Shown here piece after piece: positions 33,391 to 42,658 of a DNA stretch of 64,000 nucleotides (position 1 is its first letter; each line of letters starts with the position of its first letter). This DNA comes from Variovorax guangxiensis (lineage in GTDB: Bacteria > Pseudomonadota > Gammaproteobacteria > Burkholderiales > Burkholderiaceae_C), in NCBI RefSeq assembly GCF_003952165.1, contig NZ_RXFT01000024.1:1-64000 (forward strand), given 5' to 3'. Both the position numbers and the translations under genes were made by a program. A model generated the notes under the pieces. The model saw nothing but the letters and a program-made list of their open reading frames with translations. It had not been told where the DNA came from and searched no databases.

Positions 33391-33737
33391 CAGGCCGATC
33401 CGTTCATCTCGCAAAGATCGCCATGGCGTGCCACGGCACGGTTTTCGACGAAGACGGTCTGCGAGCCCGAGATGATCTTCACGTTGCCCGCTCCCAGCGA
33501 GACGCCCGAGCGCACGCCGCTGCCGGCGTTGCCTGTCACGCCCTTGACGATGCTGTCGACCATCAGCACCTTCTCGCTGCGCGCGAACACGGTGTGCGAG
33601 TAGGCCGCCTTCTCGGGCGGAAGGATCGACACGATGTCGAAGGGAACGACCTGCTTGCCGACGATGCAGAAGTCGGGTACGACGTTGACCACCATGAAGC
33701 CCGACTCCGCATCGGCGATGTGCTTCTCGGTGTTCAT
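33390..33737 (-). CDS. PAAR-like (DUF4150-type) T6SS tip protein
   Basis: 115 residues. Resembles DUF4150/PAAR-like proteins: an early VVPDFCIVGKQVVPFDI segment (V-P-D-x-C then a Pro) and a late ENRAVARHGDLCEMN, with repeating beta strands between. Such proteins cap the VgrG spike and attach the effector. The start overlaps the DUF2169 stop and its stop overlaps the toxin start (ATGA both times). Cys and His residues that could bind zinc are present (Cys24, His104 and Cys108). Confidence 0.75.
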   Translation of the reverse strand: MNTEKHIADAESGFMVVNVVPDFCIVGKQVVPFDIVSILPPEKAAYSHTVFARSEKVLMVDSIVKGVTGNAGSGVRSGVSLGAGNVKIISGSQTVFVENRAVARHGDLCEMNGSA

Positions 33738-34900
33738 GCGGGCACTCCATGAACTTCCGCCATGCCCGTGACAGCCTCGGCGATCGGCCGGTGGAACAGA
33801 TCGACCGCCACCGTGTCGAGCTCCTGGTCCTGCGTGAGCCGCCAGGTCAGGTGCACGAGCATCTCGTCGAGGTCGACGTGGACCGTGTCGAGACGCATGG
33901 CCTCGCTGCGCTCGGTGCCGCCGCCGTCCCTGCACAGCGCCTCGATCCCCAGCTGCGGCAGCTGGAACTCGATATGCGGCGCGGATGCGAAGAAGCCGCT
34001 CATGCGCACCGACTCGTCGCCTCGCAGGCCGGCGGCCACGACCTGGTCGGCGGGCGCGTAATGGAAGAAGCGCTCGTCGAAATCGTCGGCGTAGTCCATG
34101 TACGGCTGTCCGGCATGACGCTGGCGCCAGGCGTCGTCGTAGGTGCCGGCCAGCGCCAAACGCGGCTGCCAGAAGCGCGCGATGGGGCTGAAGCCGGCGG
34201 GCTGCGCGTCCTCCTGGTTGGCGTGCTGCAGCGGTGCACCGGCGTATTCGATCTGCGGACCGAAGAACGGCTGCCCGGTGGCGTGGCGGCCTCCGGGGTG
34301 GTCTTCGCGGGCTGCGCTGCCGAACCATCCGGTGCCGCAGGGGTTGGCTGCGTGCGTGCGGGGCTGGGCTGCTTCATCGTCTCCCTGGTCGAAGCCCCAT
34401 CCGCCATAGGCGAGTTCATAGCGCAGCGGCACGGCGAGCGTGGGTTGCGGATCGGACAGGCCGCGCTGTGCGGTGTCCTCCTGCCAGTTCCAGTGCCGCG
34501 GGCCCGTCAGGCGCAGCGCCTTGTGCAGCAGCGTTTCCTCCTGCCGGCGCACCAGCAGCTGCGCATGCCACTCGCTCGACGGCGTCCAGCCGGGGGCGTG
34601 CGCGGTGCCCGTCACGTAGACGTCGGCACCGGGCTTGCGCAGCAGCAGGTCGGTCGCGGCGCGCAGGCTCGACAGCGTGGCATGGTCGGCGTCCCACGGC
34701 TCGTCGGCGAAGACCGGCCCGCGGTGGAACGCTGCCGGCTCCAGGCGCCCGGGCGCGAGAACGAAGCTCGCGCACACCACCACCACGTCGTGGAAGCGCC
34801 GGCCCTTGCCCATCTTGTCGAACTGGAAGTGAGGAAAGGGCGTCGCGTTGCGCAGTTGCGCGAGGCGCGGCTCGGGAATCGGCGGCGCGGGCTCAGCCAT
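33734..34900 (-). CDS. DUF2169 family T6SS adaptor
   Basis: 388 residues with the DUF2169 hallmarks: an opening NATPFPHFQFDKMGKG, FVLAPGR, ELAYGGW and NPCGTGWF. DUF2169 proteins are adaptors (as Atu3641 and related) that help load PAAR-linked effectors on VgrG. It overlaps vgrG by 8 nt and the PAAR-like gene by 4 nt. Not secreted itself. The family is diagnostic for a cargo-effector module rather than a structural T6SS cluster. Confidence 0.88.
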   Translation of the reverse strand: MAEPAPPIPEPRLAQLRNATPFPHFQFDKMGKGRRFHDVVVVCASFVLAPGRLEPAAFHRGPVFADEPWDADHATLSSLRAATDLLLRKPGADVYVTGTAHAPGWTPSSEWHAQLLVRRQEETLLHKALRLTGPRHWNWQEDTAQRGLSDPQPTLAVPLRYELAYGGWGFDQGDDEAAQPRTHAANPCGTGWFGSAAREDHPGGRHATGQPFFGPQIEYAGAPLQHANQEDAQPAGFSPIARFWQPRLALAGTYDDAWRQRHAGQPYMDYADDFDERFFHYAPADQVVAAGLRGDESVRMSGFFASAPHIEFQLPQLGIEALCRDGGGTERSEAMRLDTVHVDLDEMLVHLTWRLTQDQELDTVAVDLFHRPIAEAVTGMAEVHGVPA

Positions 34901-37187
34901 GACTGTCGTCCCTGTCCGCCGCCATCTTCCCGACGCCGGCAGAAACGGCCGCGGAGACGGTGCCCAGTACCTGTGTCACCTGGCCAGCTGCTTCGCCGCC
35001 ACCACCAGCGCTTCCGGCCACCTGCTGCGCGATAGACGCGAGCTGCCCCGCCTTGCCCAGCAGGTCGGCCGGGTTGCCGCCCATCAGCGCGCCCAGGCTC
35101 GCCAGCGGGCTGCCAGGAGGCTCGGCCGGCGGCGGGGTGGGCACCGCGTCCGGCTGCAGCGCCGCGCCGCCGCCCACGGGGTTGAGCCAGATGTGCTCGC
35201 CGTTGACGGTCACGTCGTCGCCCTGCGCCGTGATGTTGATCTTCCTGCCCGTGACCGCGATGGAGCCGTCGGCCTTGAGCTGCACCACCGATGCGCCCAC
35301 GCGCAGCGAGATGGTCTTGCCGTCCATCTCGATGTGGCTGCCCTTGTCGCCGCCCACGGACAGCAGGTACTTCTCGCCGACGTTGGTGGTCTGCGTCTTT
35401 CCGACCATGGTGTTGTCCATCATGCCGACCGCGGTGTTGCGCAGCATGCCGACGTTGAAGGAGTAGGCCAGGCCGATGTTCACCATCTTGGCCAGCCCCA
35501 CGTTGTGCATGTAGGCCATGCCGATGGTGGCCATCTGGTTGCGGCCCACCTTCTTGCTGCGGTCGCGCCCCACGGAATGGGTCTCGTCGTGCTCGACCTC
35601 GATGTCCTGGTTGCGCTCGGCGTGCAGCCACACCTGCTCGGCACCCTTCCTGTCCTCGAAGCGCAAGGCGTTGGCGTTGGCCTCGCTGCCGCCCTCGGAG
35701 CTGCGCGTGAGAAGGCCGCTCTGCGTGGCGTTGTCGGGCAGGGGCCACGGCGGCATGTTGTCGGCGTTGTAGACGCGGCCGGTGACGATGGGCCGGTCGG
35801 GGTCGCCGTTCTCGAAATCGACGATCACCTCCTGCCCGATGCGCGGGATCTGGATGCCGCCGAAGTTGGTGCCGGCCCAGGGCGAGGACACCCGCACCCA
35901 GCACGAACTGTTCTCGTCCTTCGAACAGTAGCGGTTCCAGTGGAAGCTCAGCTTCACGCGGCCGTACTCGTCGGTCCAGATCTCGCGGCCGGCCGGGCCG
36001 GTGACGATGGCGGTCTGCGGCCCGGTTGTGCGCGGCCTGGGCACCGGCGGCGCCGGCGCGCGGAAGACCTTGCTCGACGGAATCACGTCGAAGTCGACGC
36101 GGCATTCGAACTCCTGCTGCGAACTCGCGTCGCCCACGTCCTGCAGCCGCAGATGCGCGTGCGTGACCAGGTACTGCCGGTTCGATTCGTTCTGCGGATG
36201 CCGCTCCAGCGTCATGAGGCAGCCCGGCACCACGGCACGCAGGTTGCCCGAGCCGCTGGCGAGCTCGCCCTGGCTGCCGGTCTCCTCCATGCGCGTGCGC
36301 ACCAGCTGCTCGCCTTCGGACTCGACGACGTAGTCGCCTGGCCAGCCATAGCGCTCCCAGGTGTTCTGCGCGGTCTTGCGCGGCATGGCGCTGATCTGCT
36401 GCAGCTCGGCCTTGGGGCGCGTGAAGTCGAAGTCGTCCGTCACCCAGCGGCCGCTTTGCAGCTCCTCGCAGGCGTTGAAGCGGTCGCAGTGCTCCTCGCG
36501 CACGGTCGCGTCCGCAGGGTGGAAGGGGATGCTCTGGTAGCCCTCGTGGGCGAAGGGCTGGTGCGAGGCCATCTCATCCACGATGACCAGCTTGTGGCTG
36601 CTCTCCTCGTGCTCGAAGTAGTAGTACAGGCCCCATTCGTGCAGCAGCCGGGCGATGAAGTCGTGGTCGCTCTCGCCGTACTGCACCTGGAACTCGCGCG
36701 GCGGATAGCTGCGCGTTGCACGGACTTCGAAGGGCAGGCTGTACTTGCCGAGCACCGTCCTGACGATGTCCAGCACGTTCTGGTTCTGGAAGATGCGGTA
36801 GTCGCTCGTGCGCGTGGCAAGCGTGAGCCAGGGCTCGATCACGGCTTCGTAGAGCGCGCGCCGGTTCTCCAGCCGCAGGAAGCGTACGCGTGTGACGAGG
36901 CCCGAGATGTGGCGCTGCTGCGGCCCGGAGCCCGGGCGGCCGTCGAGCACGATGTGCGCGGCCAGCATTTCGCCCACAAGCTGCTTGATGGCGACGTTGG
37001 CCGCCTGCCGCTCGTTGTAGCCCTGCTGCTCGGGCGTGGCCAGCGTCAGCGTGTAGCGAAACAGGCTGCTCAGGCCCTCGTCGCCTGCGATGGCGATGGG
37101 TTCCAGCGCCGGCGCATTGCCGAGCGTGGGCATGGCGGACGAGGAAGCGGTAAGGACACGCGCAAGCTGCGCTGCGCCGACAGACAT
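34893..37187 (-). CDS. vgrG: T6SS spike protein VgrG
   Basis: 764 residues from ATG 37187, preceded by AGGGAGA. The gp27-like domain (about 20-370) has YGESDHDFIARLLHEWGLYYYF-type family sequence, the gp5 OB-fold region carries EIWTDEYGRVKLSFHWNR and SSCWVRVSSPWAG, and the C-terminal DUF2345 beta-helix begins near 560 (repeats such as NVGLAKMVNIGLAYSFNVGM). The final 90 residues are Gly/Ala/Pro-rich and carry no obvious toxin domain, so the cargo is encoded downstream. The window contains no other T6SS structural genes, so this is an orphan vgrG island. Confidence 0.93.
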   Translation of the reverse strand: MSVGAAQLARVLTASSSAMPTLGNAPALEPIAIAGDEGLSSLFRYTLTLATPEQQGYNERQAANVAIKQLVGEMLAAHIVLDGRPGSGPQQRHISGLVTRVRFLRLENRRALYEAVIEPWLTLATRTSDYRIFQNQNVLDIVRTVLGKYSLPFEVRATRSYPPREFQVQYGESDHDFIARLLHEWGLYYYFEHEESSHKLVIVDEMASHQPFAHEGYQSIPFHPADATVREEHCDRFNACEELQSGRWVTDDFDFTRPKAELQQISAMPRKTAQNTWERYGWPGDYVVESEGEQLVRTRMEETGSQGELASGSGNLRAVVPGCLMTLERHPQNESNRQYLVTHAHLRLQDVGDASSQQEFECRVDFDVIPSSKVFRAPAPPVPRPRTTGPQTAIVTGPAGREIWTDEYGRVKLSFHWNRYCSKDENSSCWVRVSSPWAGTNFGGIQIPRIGQEVIVDFENGDPDRPIVTGRVYNADNMPPWPLPDNATQSGLLTRSSEGGSEANANALRFEDRKGAEQVWLHAERNQDIEVEHDETHSVGRDRSKKVGRNQMATIGMAYMHNVGLAKMVNIGLAYSFNVGMLRNTAVGMMDNTMVGKTQTTNVGEKYLLSVGGDKGSHIEMDGKTISLRVGASVVQLKADGSIAVTGRKINITAQGDDVTVNGEHIWLNPVGGGAALQPDAVPTPPPAEPPGSPLASLGALMGGNPADLLGKAGQLASIAQQVAGSAGGGGEAAGQVTQVLGTVSAAVSAGVGKMAADRDDSHG

Positions 37188-37232
37188 GGAATCTCCCTGG
37201 AGCTCTTGGGTTCTTGGCTGACGAAGCAAATC

Positions 37233-37277
37233 GTAGCAATTCGAGCCTGAAACACCAGTAAGACGATAGATTGCTAC
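37233..37277. promoter_or_regulatory. Inverted repeat between vgrG and a divergent gene
   Basis: GTAGCAAT at 37233-37240 and its exact complement ATTGCTAC at 37270-37277, 29 nt apart, lie in the 196-nt gap. A second pair, CTTGCG...CGCAAG, lies at about 37301-37320. The area is AT-richer than coding DNA. May be an operator for the vgrG module; no known consensus matched. Confidence 0.35.
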
Positions 37278-37383
37278 AGATCGGGCATTTCCGGCGTTCT
37301 TGCGTTCGTGTGCGCAAGATTGCGGCGAGCCATGACTTCCGTCACTTGTGGCGCCGCTGGTCCGCCCAAAACAATGGCGCACC

Positions 37384-37998
37384 ATGCACAGCCTCCCGCC
37401 CATCTACCCCCGCATCAGGCATGCCGGCTTCGTGGAGCAGGCGATGCGGCCGGTGCTGGACCTGATCGAGACGCTCGGAGGCAACCGCGAAGCGCACGAG
37501 CCGGTGGCCTTTCCCCTTGCCGCGGATTCCGACCTGCTGGTGAGCTTCGTGGTCGACACTTCGGCGCGGTTCGTCACGCTGACCCGCGAGGGGCTGCTGG
37601 AGACAGGACTCGACACGCAGTCGATGTACGAACTGGCCATCGACAACATGCTGCGGCTCGTGGCGCCCAACGTCCGCACGCGGGATTTCGGCTGCTACAG
37701 GGCACTCGTCGCGGGCGACGGCTTCGAGGCCTGCATGCTGCTGCTGCCCGATCTCTGGCAGCAGCTTGCGCAGGGCTTCGAGGGCGAGCTGATCGCGGTG
37801 GTGCCGAGACGCGACGTCGTCTACTTCGCCGAGAGCCGCGGCGGAGCCGAAGCGTTGGGCCGCATGTGCGCTGCCGCCGAAAAGCTCAGGGCGGCTGCCG
37901 GGTCCGAAGGGCTCTCCGACAGGGTGATGGCGCTGACCGCCGACGGCTGGTGCGTGCGCGGCACGCTCGACGCCTTCGCCCCGGCGCTGGAAGCCTGA
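37384..37998 (+). CDS. DUF1444/YtpQ-like protein
   Basis: 204 residues, cytoplasmic. It has an alternating strand-helix pattern with AFPLAADSDLLVSFVVD, LDTQSMYELAIDNM and LLPDLWQQLAQGFEGELIAVVP, similar to the YtpQ/DUF1444 group (unknown function). An AACAAT hexamer ends 8 nt before ATG 37384 and no ribosome binding site is visible. It is divergent from vgrG and has no evident T6SS link; it stops 16 nt before the P450 stop on the opposite strand. Confidence 0.6.
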   Translation: MHSLPPIYPRIRHAGFVEQAMRPVLDLIETLGGNREAHEPVAFPLAADSDLLVSFVVDTSARFVTLTREGLLETGLDTQSMYELAIDNMLRLVAPNVRTRDFGCYRALVAGDGFEACMLLLPDLWQQLAQGFEGELIAVVPRRDVVYFAESRGGAEALGRMCAAAEKLRAAAGSEGLSDRVMALTADGWCVRGTLDAFAPALEA

Positions 37999-38013
37999 GC
38001 TTCCGCCGCCGCC

Positions 38014-41000
38014 TCAGTTCCCCGCCCACACGTCCAGCACGTAGCGCTGGTCCGCGATCATTTTGTCCATCCACGTGGTGCTGTCGTGCCCGTGCTCGCG
38101 CGCAAGGTCGCTCAGCGTGCGACGCACATCGGGCTCCATGCGTGAGCCGTCGCCGCACACGTAGACCACCGCGCCGGCTTCCAGCAGCTTCCACACGTGT
38201 GCGGCCTGCTCGCGGATCAGGTCCTGCACGTAGACCTTGCGCTCGCCGGCGCGCGAGAAGGCGGTGTGCAGCTTCACCAGGCCGCGATGCGCCCAGGCCT
38301 GCAGTTCGTCGGCATAGATGAAGTCCTGCTCGGGATGGCGGCAGCCGAAGAAGAGCAGCGCCTCGCCGAGCGCGGTGCCCGCCTCGGCCTGCGCCGCGCG
38401 CTCCTGCAGGAAGCCGCGGAACGGGGCGAGCCCGGTGCCGGGGCCGATCATGATGAGCGGCCGGGTCGCGTCCTCCGGCAGCCTGAAGCCTTCGGCCGTG
38501 GTCTCGCGAACAACGCCGTGCACCGTATCGCCGGCCTCGGTGCGCGCCAGGAAGTTGGAGCACACGCCCTCGAAGGTGCCGATGCCCGACTTGGCGGGCC
38601 CGCTCACCACGCCCACCGTCACGCTGCAGCGGCCCGGCGTCATCGCGGGTGAGGACGAGATCGAGTAGTAGCGCGGCGAGAGCGGCGACAGCATCTCCAG
38701 GAACACGGCAAACGGCACCTGGCAGGCGCGGTGCTCTTCCAGCAGGTCGAGCAGCGACTTGCGCTTGTGCAGCACCTCGGCCTTGTATGCGGCCTGCGAG
38801 GCCTCGTCGCTGCCCGAGAGGGCCTCCAGCCTGGGTTTCGTGAACGGGCACTCGGTGTACGCCGCCAGCGTGGCGATCTGCTTGCGCGTGGCCACGTCCT
38901 GCAGCTCGACATAGTCGCCCAGCAGGCGGTCTACCGCAATCACCTGCTCCACCGGCAGCGCCGCCTTGCGGCCCGTGGCCGCGTGCAGCCGCACATGGGC
39001 CGCGCGGTCGAAGCCGAAGCGCGCCATCGCGCGTTCGACCTGCGCCGGGCTGTTGCGCGGCACCACGCTCAGGTGGTCGCCGGCACGGTAGACGAGGCCC
39101 TCGGGCAGCATCAGCTCGACGTGGCGCGTGGAGCGGCCGGCCTCGCCGTTGCCACCGCTTTGCAGTTCGCGGTTCTCCAGCACCCGTAGCGCCACCGCGC
39201 CGAGCGCATCGACGATCGCGTTCTTCTGCGGCGGCGGCAGCTCTTCCAGCGTGTAGAGCGGCTCGCTCTGCGCGGGCATGTCGGCACCCGTCTTGATGCC
39301 GAAGGCCTTCGACAGCGCAGGCCAGAGTGCGTCGCTCCAGTCCTGGAAGGCGCCGTCCATGTCCTCGCGCGCATCGCCTTCGCCGCGCGAGTGGATGCGC
39401 GCGGCGCCCAGCGCCTCGAGCCGCTCGTCGATGCGGCGCGGCACGGCCTGGTAGGTGGAGGCCCAGTCGGTGTTGCCGCAACCGAAGACGCTGAAGCGCA
39501 CGCCGTTGAGCGAGTCGTCGGCCTTGTCGAGCCAGCGGTGGAATTCCGCCGCGTTGTCGGGTGCGGCACCGTTGTACGAGGCGCAGACGATGGCGACCGC
39601 GCCGTTGGCCGGCAGCCGTTCGGCGTAGTCGTCGAGCGAGGCCAGCTGCGTCGAGAAGCCGCGCATCTCGCCGGCCTCGGCGAGCTGTCGTGCCAGGTCT
39701 TCGGCGGTGCCGAGGTTGGAGCCCTGCAGCACCAGCAGCGAGGTGCCATGGCGCGCCGCCTGCGGCTTGCGCTCGGCCGCCTTGGCGGGCTGCACCGGCG
39801 CCGCGGCCGCATCGCTCATGTTGCCGCGCGGGCGCGTGGCCGGGTCGCGCAGCAGCGCCTTGATCCTGAAGTTCTCGGGCTTGATCGTCAGCGCTTCCTT
39901 GATCTTCAGCTTGTAGCCCGTGTGGTCCACCAGGTTGAAGCGCTGCAGGATCATGCCCAGCGTGAGCACCGCCTCCTGCAGTGCGAACTGCCGCCCGATG
40001 CAGGCGCGCTGGCCGTTGCCGAAGGGCTTGAAGGCGTTCACCGGGCGCTCGCGCTCTGCCTCGCGGCTGAAGTGGTCGGGGTTGAACCGGTCGGCGTCCT
40101 TGCCCCAGACGCCCTTGTCACGATGCAGCGCCAGCGCATGCATGATGACCATGTTGTTCTTCTTGATCGTGTACTGGCCGCCGATCTTCGTTTCTTCCTT
40201 TGCGCGCATCGAGATCGCGGGCGCCGTGGGGTAGAGGCGCAGCGACTCCTTCAGCACCTGCATCACGTACTGCAGGCGGTTGACCTGCGCGTAGGTGGGC
40301 TTCTGCGTGGTGTCAGGGCCGAACACGCTGTCGACCTCGGCCTGCGCCTTGGCCATGGCGTCGGGATTGTTCAGCAGGAAGTAGATGGCGAAGGAGAGCA
40401 GGCCGCTGGTGGTCTCGTGCCCCGCGATGAGGAATTCGATGCACTCGTCGCGGATCATCTTGTCGGTGAGCTTCTCGCCGCTCTTCTTGTCCACGCCCGC
40501 GATCATGTAGCTCAGCAGGTCGGGCTTGGTGGCGATGTCGGCGCCGCTCGCGCGCCGCTCCTCGATGATGTCCTCCACCATCTTGTGCATGTAGCGGATG
40601 TCCTTGCGCTGCTGGGCGAGCTCCTTCTTCAGCATCAGCTCTTCCAGCGGCAGGCCGCGGCGGTTCTGCACCGTCTCCAGCGTGCGCACCATCGCGTCGA
40701 CGAAGGGGTGGAAGCCTTCGCGGTAGAAGGAATTGAAGCGGTAGCCGAAGCCGCACAGGCCGATGGTGTCGAGCGTGAGCGCGGTCATGTCGCGCACCAC
40801 GTCCACCTCTTCGTCGAAGTTCAGCCGCTCCCACTTGGTGACCAGCTGCCCGGCGATGTCCAGCATCATCGGGTGGTAGGCCTGCATCGCGCGCTGGCTG
40901 AAGTTGGCCAGCAGGATGTTGTGCGGCTTCGACCAGGTCTCCTCGTGCGTGTCGGAGGTGAAGAGGCCGTGGGAGGCTGCGCGCAGCCGGCGCAGCGCGC

Positions 41001-41232
41001 CGCGCGTGCTCTTGTCGAAGCGCTCTTCCTCGCAGAGCTCGTCCACCAGCGCGGGCGAGGACACCACGATCACCGGCATGCCCGGCATGTCCAGCCAGTA
41101 GATGCCGCCCAGGTCCTGCGCGATCTTCCACATGTCGAGCACGGGAGAGTCGGAGCCGATCGACAGCAGGTTGCCGACGAAGGGTTTCTTCGCCGGATGC
41201 GGGATCGGATGGAGCGAGTTTTTGCCTGCCAT
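38014..41232 (-). CDS. Self-sufficient cytochrome P450-NADPH reductase fusion (CYP102/BM3-like)
   Basis: 1072 residues. The P450 part (1-480) has the I-helix AGHETTS (270-276), ESLR (329-332) and heme motif FGNGQRACIG with Cys411. After a linker rich in Ala/Pro/Lys (about 490-525) comes a flavodoxin-like FMN domain (GSNLGTAEDLA), then FAD and NADPH domains (PRYYSISSSPAMTPGRCSVTV, GPGTGLAPFRGF) ending in DVWAGN. P450 BM3 hydroxylates fatty acids near the omega end. By memory alignment, positions equal to BM3 Arg47 and Tyr51 are Met52 and Val56 here, while the Phe87 equivalent is Phe91. Start ATG 41232. Confidence 0.93.
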   Translation of the reverse strand: MAGKNSLHPIPHPAKKPFVGNLLSIGSDSPVLDMWKIAQDLGGIYWLDMPGMPVIVVSSPALVDELCEEERFDKSTRGALRRLRAASHGLFTSDTHEETWSKPHNILLANFSQRAMQAYHPMMLDIAGQLVTKWERLNFDEEVDVVRDMTALTLDTIGLCGFGYRFNSFYREGFHPFVDAMVRTLETVQNRRGLPLEELMLKKELAQQRKDIRYMHKMVEDIIEERRASGADIATKPDLLSYMIAGVDKKSGEKLTDKMIRDECIEFLIAGHETTSGLLSFAIYFLLNNPDAMAKAQAEVDSVFGPDTTQKPTYAQVNRLQYVMQVLKESLRLYPTAPAISMRAKEETKIGGQYTIKKNNMVIMHALALHRDKGVWGKDADRFNPDHFSREAERERPVNAFKPFGNGQRACIGRQFALQEAVLTLGMILQRFNLVDHTGYKLKIKEALTIKPENFRIKALLRDPATRPRGNMSDAAAAPVQPAKAAERKPQAARHGTSLLVLQGSNLGTAEDLARQLAEAGEMRGFSTQLASLDDYAERLPANGAVAIVCASYNGAAPDNAAEFHRWLDKADDSLNGVRFSVFGCGNTDWASTYQAVPRRIDERLEALGAARIHSRGEGDAREDMDGAFQDWSDALWPALSKAFGIKTGADMPAQSEPLYTLEELPPPQKNAIVDALGAVALRVLENRELQSGGNGEAGRSTRHVELMLPEGLVYRAGDHLSVVPRNSPAQVERAMARFGFDRAAHVRLHAATGRKAALPVEQVIAVDRLLGDYVELQDVATRKQIATLAAYTECPFTKPRLEALSGSDEASQAAYKAEVLHKRKSLLDLLEEHRACQVPFAVFLEMLSPLSPRYYSISSSPAMTPGRCSVTVGVVSGPAKSGIGTFEGVCSNFLARTEAGDTVHGVVRETTAEGFRLPEDATRPLIMIGPGTGLAPFRGFLQERAAQAEAGTALGEALLFFGCRHPEQDFIYADELQAWAHRGLVKLHTAFSRAGERKVYVQDLIREQAAHVWKLLEAGAVVYVCGDGSRMEPDVRRTLSDLAREHGHDSTTWMDKMIADQRYVLDVWAGN

Positions 41233-41374
41233 GGTCTTGTTGTGCCTTTGGAATGGACCCGCCTCTGATATCCGGGCTTCGAAGCCGGAGTATCCCGACG
41301 GCACAGGCGGCAGGCAGGACGGGGTTTCCCTTACAACCCCCGTCCTCTTCAGCAGTCGCGAAGAAAGTGCACGC

Positions 41375-42631
41375 TCAGGGCCTGACCATCTTGCACTCCG
41401 TGCCTTGCGCGAGCTCGTTGCCGGTATAGACCGCGTCGGTGCGGAAGCCGTAGTTGGTGCCTTCCCAGCCCATCTTCACCGTCTTGCCGTCCACCGGCAC
41501 GATGGTGTTGACCACCTGCGGCAGCAGCAGCTGGTGGTCTTCGGCGCGCATGCGCACGGGGCCCACCACCGAGTCGAAGCTCAGGTCTTCCAGGGCATGC
41601 GCGACCTTCACCGTGTCGGTGGAGCCGGCCTTGTTGATGGCCGCGGCCAGCAGGCGCGGCGTCATGTCGATGCGCGGTGCGAGGAAGTCCTTGCCGGTCT
41701 TGGCCTTGTAGGCCTTGGCCAGCGCGTCCACCTTGGGCGTGTCGGCCTCGCCCGGGTGCCATTCAGCCACCCAGGTCAGCTGGCCCAGCCTGGCCTGCGA
41801 CACGGCCGTGACCGTGCCCGGCACCGAGCCCGCGCTGTGGTTGAAGTAGCGCAGGTTGTAGCCGGCATCGCCCGCGGCCTTCAGCAGCAGCGTCATGTCC
41901 TGGCCCCAGTTGCCGGTGATGACCGAGTCGGCGCCGCTTTGCTTCACGTTGGCGATGTAGGGGGAGAAGTCCTTCACGCGGCCGATGGGGTGCAGCGTCT
42001 CGCCCACGAACTGGATGTCCGGCCGCGCCAGGCCCACCAGTTGGCGACCGTAGCTCGCCCACTGCTTGCCGTGCGCGTAGTCCTGGTTCAGCAGGTAGAC
42101 CTTCTTCACCTCGGGCGTCTTCTTGATGTAGTTGGCCAGCGCCTTCATCTTCATCGCCGTGTTGGCCTCGGTCTGGAAGTGCCAGAAGCTGCAGGCCTTG
42201 CCCGTCATCTCGGGGTCGATGGAGGAGTGGTTCAGCACGATCAGCTCCTTGCCCGGGTTGCGCTGGTTCCAGCGCGCCACCGACTGCACCAGTGCCGTGA
42301 CCACCGAGGAGCCCGAGCCGCCGGTCACGATGGCCTTCGCGCCCTGGTCGATCGCCGCCTGCAGCGCGCTCTGGCTTTCCTGGGCCGAGAGCTTGCTGTC
42401 GAACTGCAGCAGCTGCAGCTTCGTGCCGCCGAGCACGCCGCCCTTCGCATTGATGTCCTCGATGGCGTACTGCGTGTGCATCAGCATCAGCTCGCCCACG
42501 TTGGCGAAGGGCCCCGACAGCGGGTCGATGTAGGCGATCTTGTAGGTTGCCTGCTGGGCATGCGATGCGCCGGCCGCGGCCAGCAGGCAGGCAAGGGCGA
42601 TCCGCGCCAGCGGCGCTTTCCTGAACTTCAT
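41375..42631 (-). CDS. ABC transporter substrate-binding protein (branched-chain amino acid receptor type)
   Basis: 418 residues with a signal peptide (cleavage after ASHAQ near 26). Type I periplasmic binding fold: IAYIDPLSGPFANVG, INAKGGVLGG, IVTGGSGSSVV and VYLLNQDYAHG. This LivK-like family binds amino acids, amides, aromatic acids or other carboxylates; the ligand is not clear. No permease or ATPase genes are adjacent. It is 27 nt downstream of the tetR gene on the same strand, and CGGAG precedes its start, so it likely forms an operon with that regulator and may report an extracellular acid used by the locus. Confidence 0.85.
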   Translation of the reverse strand: MKFRKAPLARIALACLLAAAGASHAQQATYKIAYIDPLSGPFANVGELMLMHTQYAIEDINAKGGVLGGTKLQLLQFDSKLSAQESQSALQAAIDQGAKAIVTGGSGSSVVTALVQSVARWNQRNPGKELIVLNHSSIDPEMTGKACSFWHFQTEANTAMKMKALANYIKKTPEVKKVYLLNQDYAHGKQWASYGRQLVGLARPDIQFVGETLHPIGRVKDFSPYIANVKQSGADSVITGNWGQDMTLLLKAAGDAGYNLRYFNHSAGSVPGTVTAVSQARLGQLTWVAEWHPGEADTPKVDALAKAYKAKTGKDFLAPRIDMTPRLLAAAINKAGSTDTVKVAHALEDLSFDSVVGPVRMRAEDHQLLLPQVVNTIVPVDGKTVKMGWEGTNYGFRTDAVYTGNELAQGTECKMVRP

Positions 42632-42658
42632 GGTGCTTTGTCTCCGGAGGTGTTGTCT

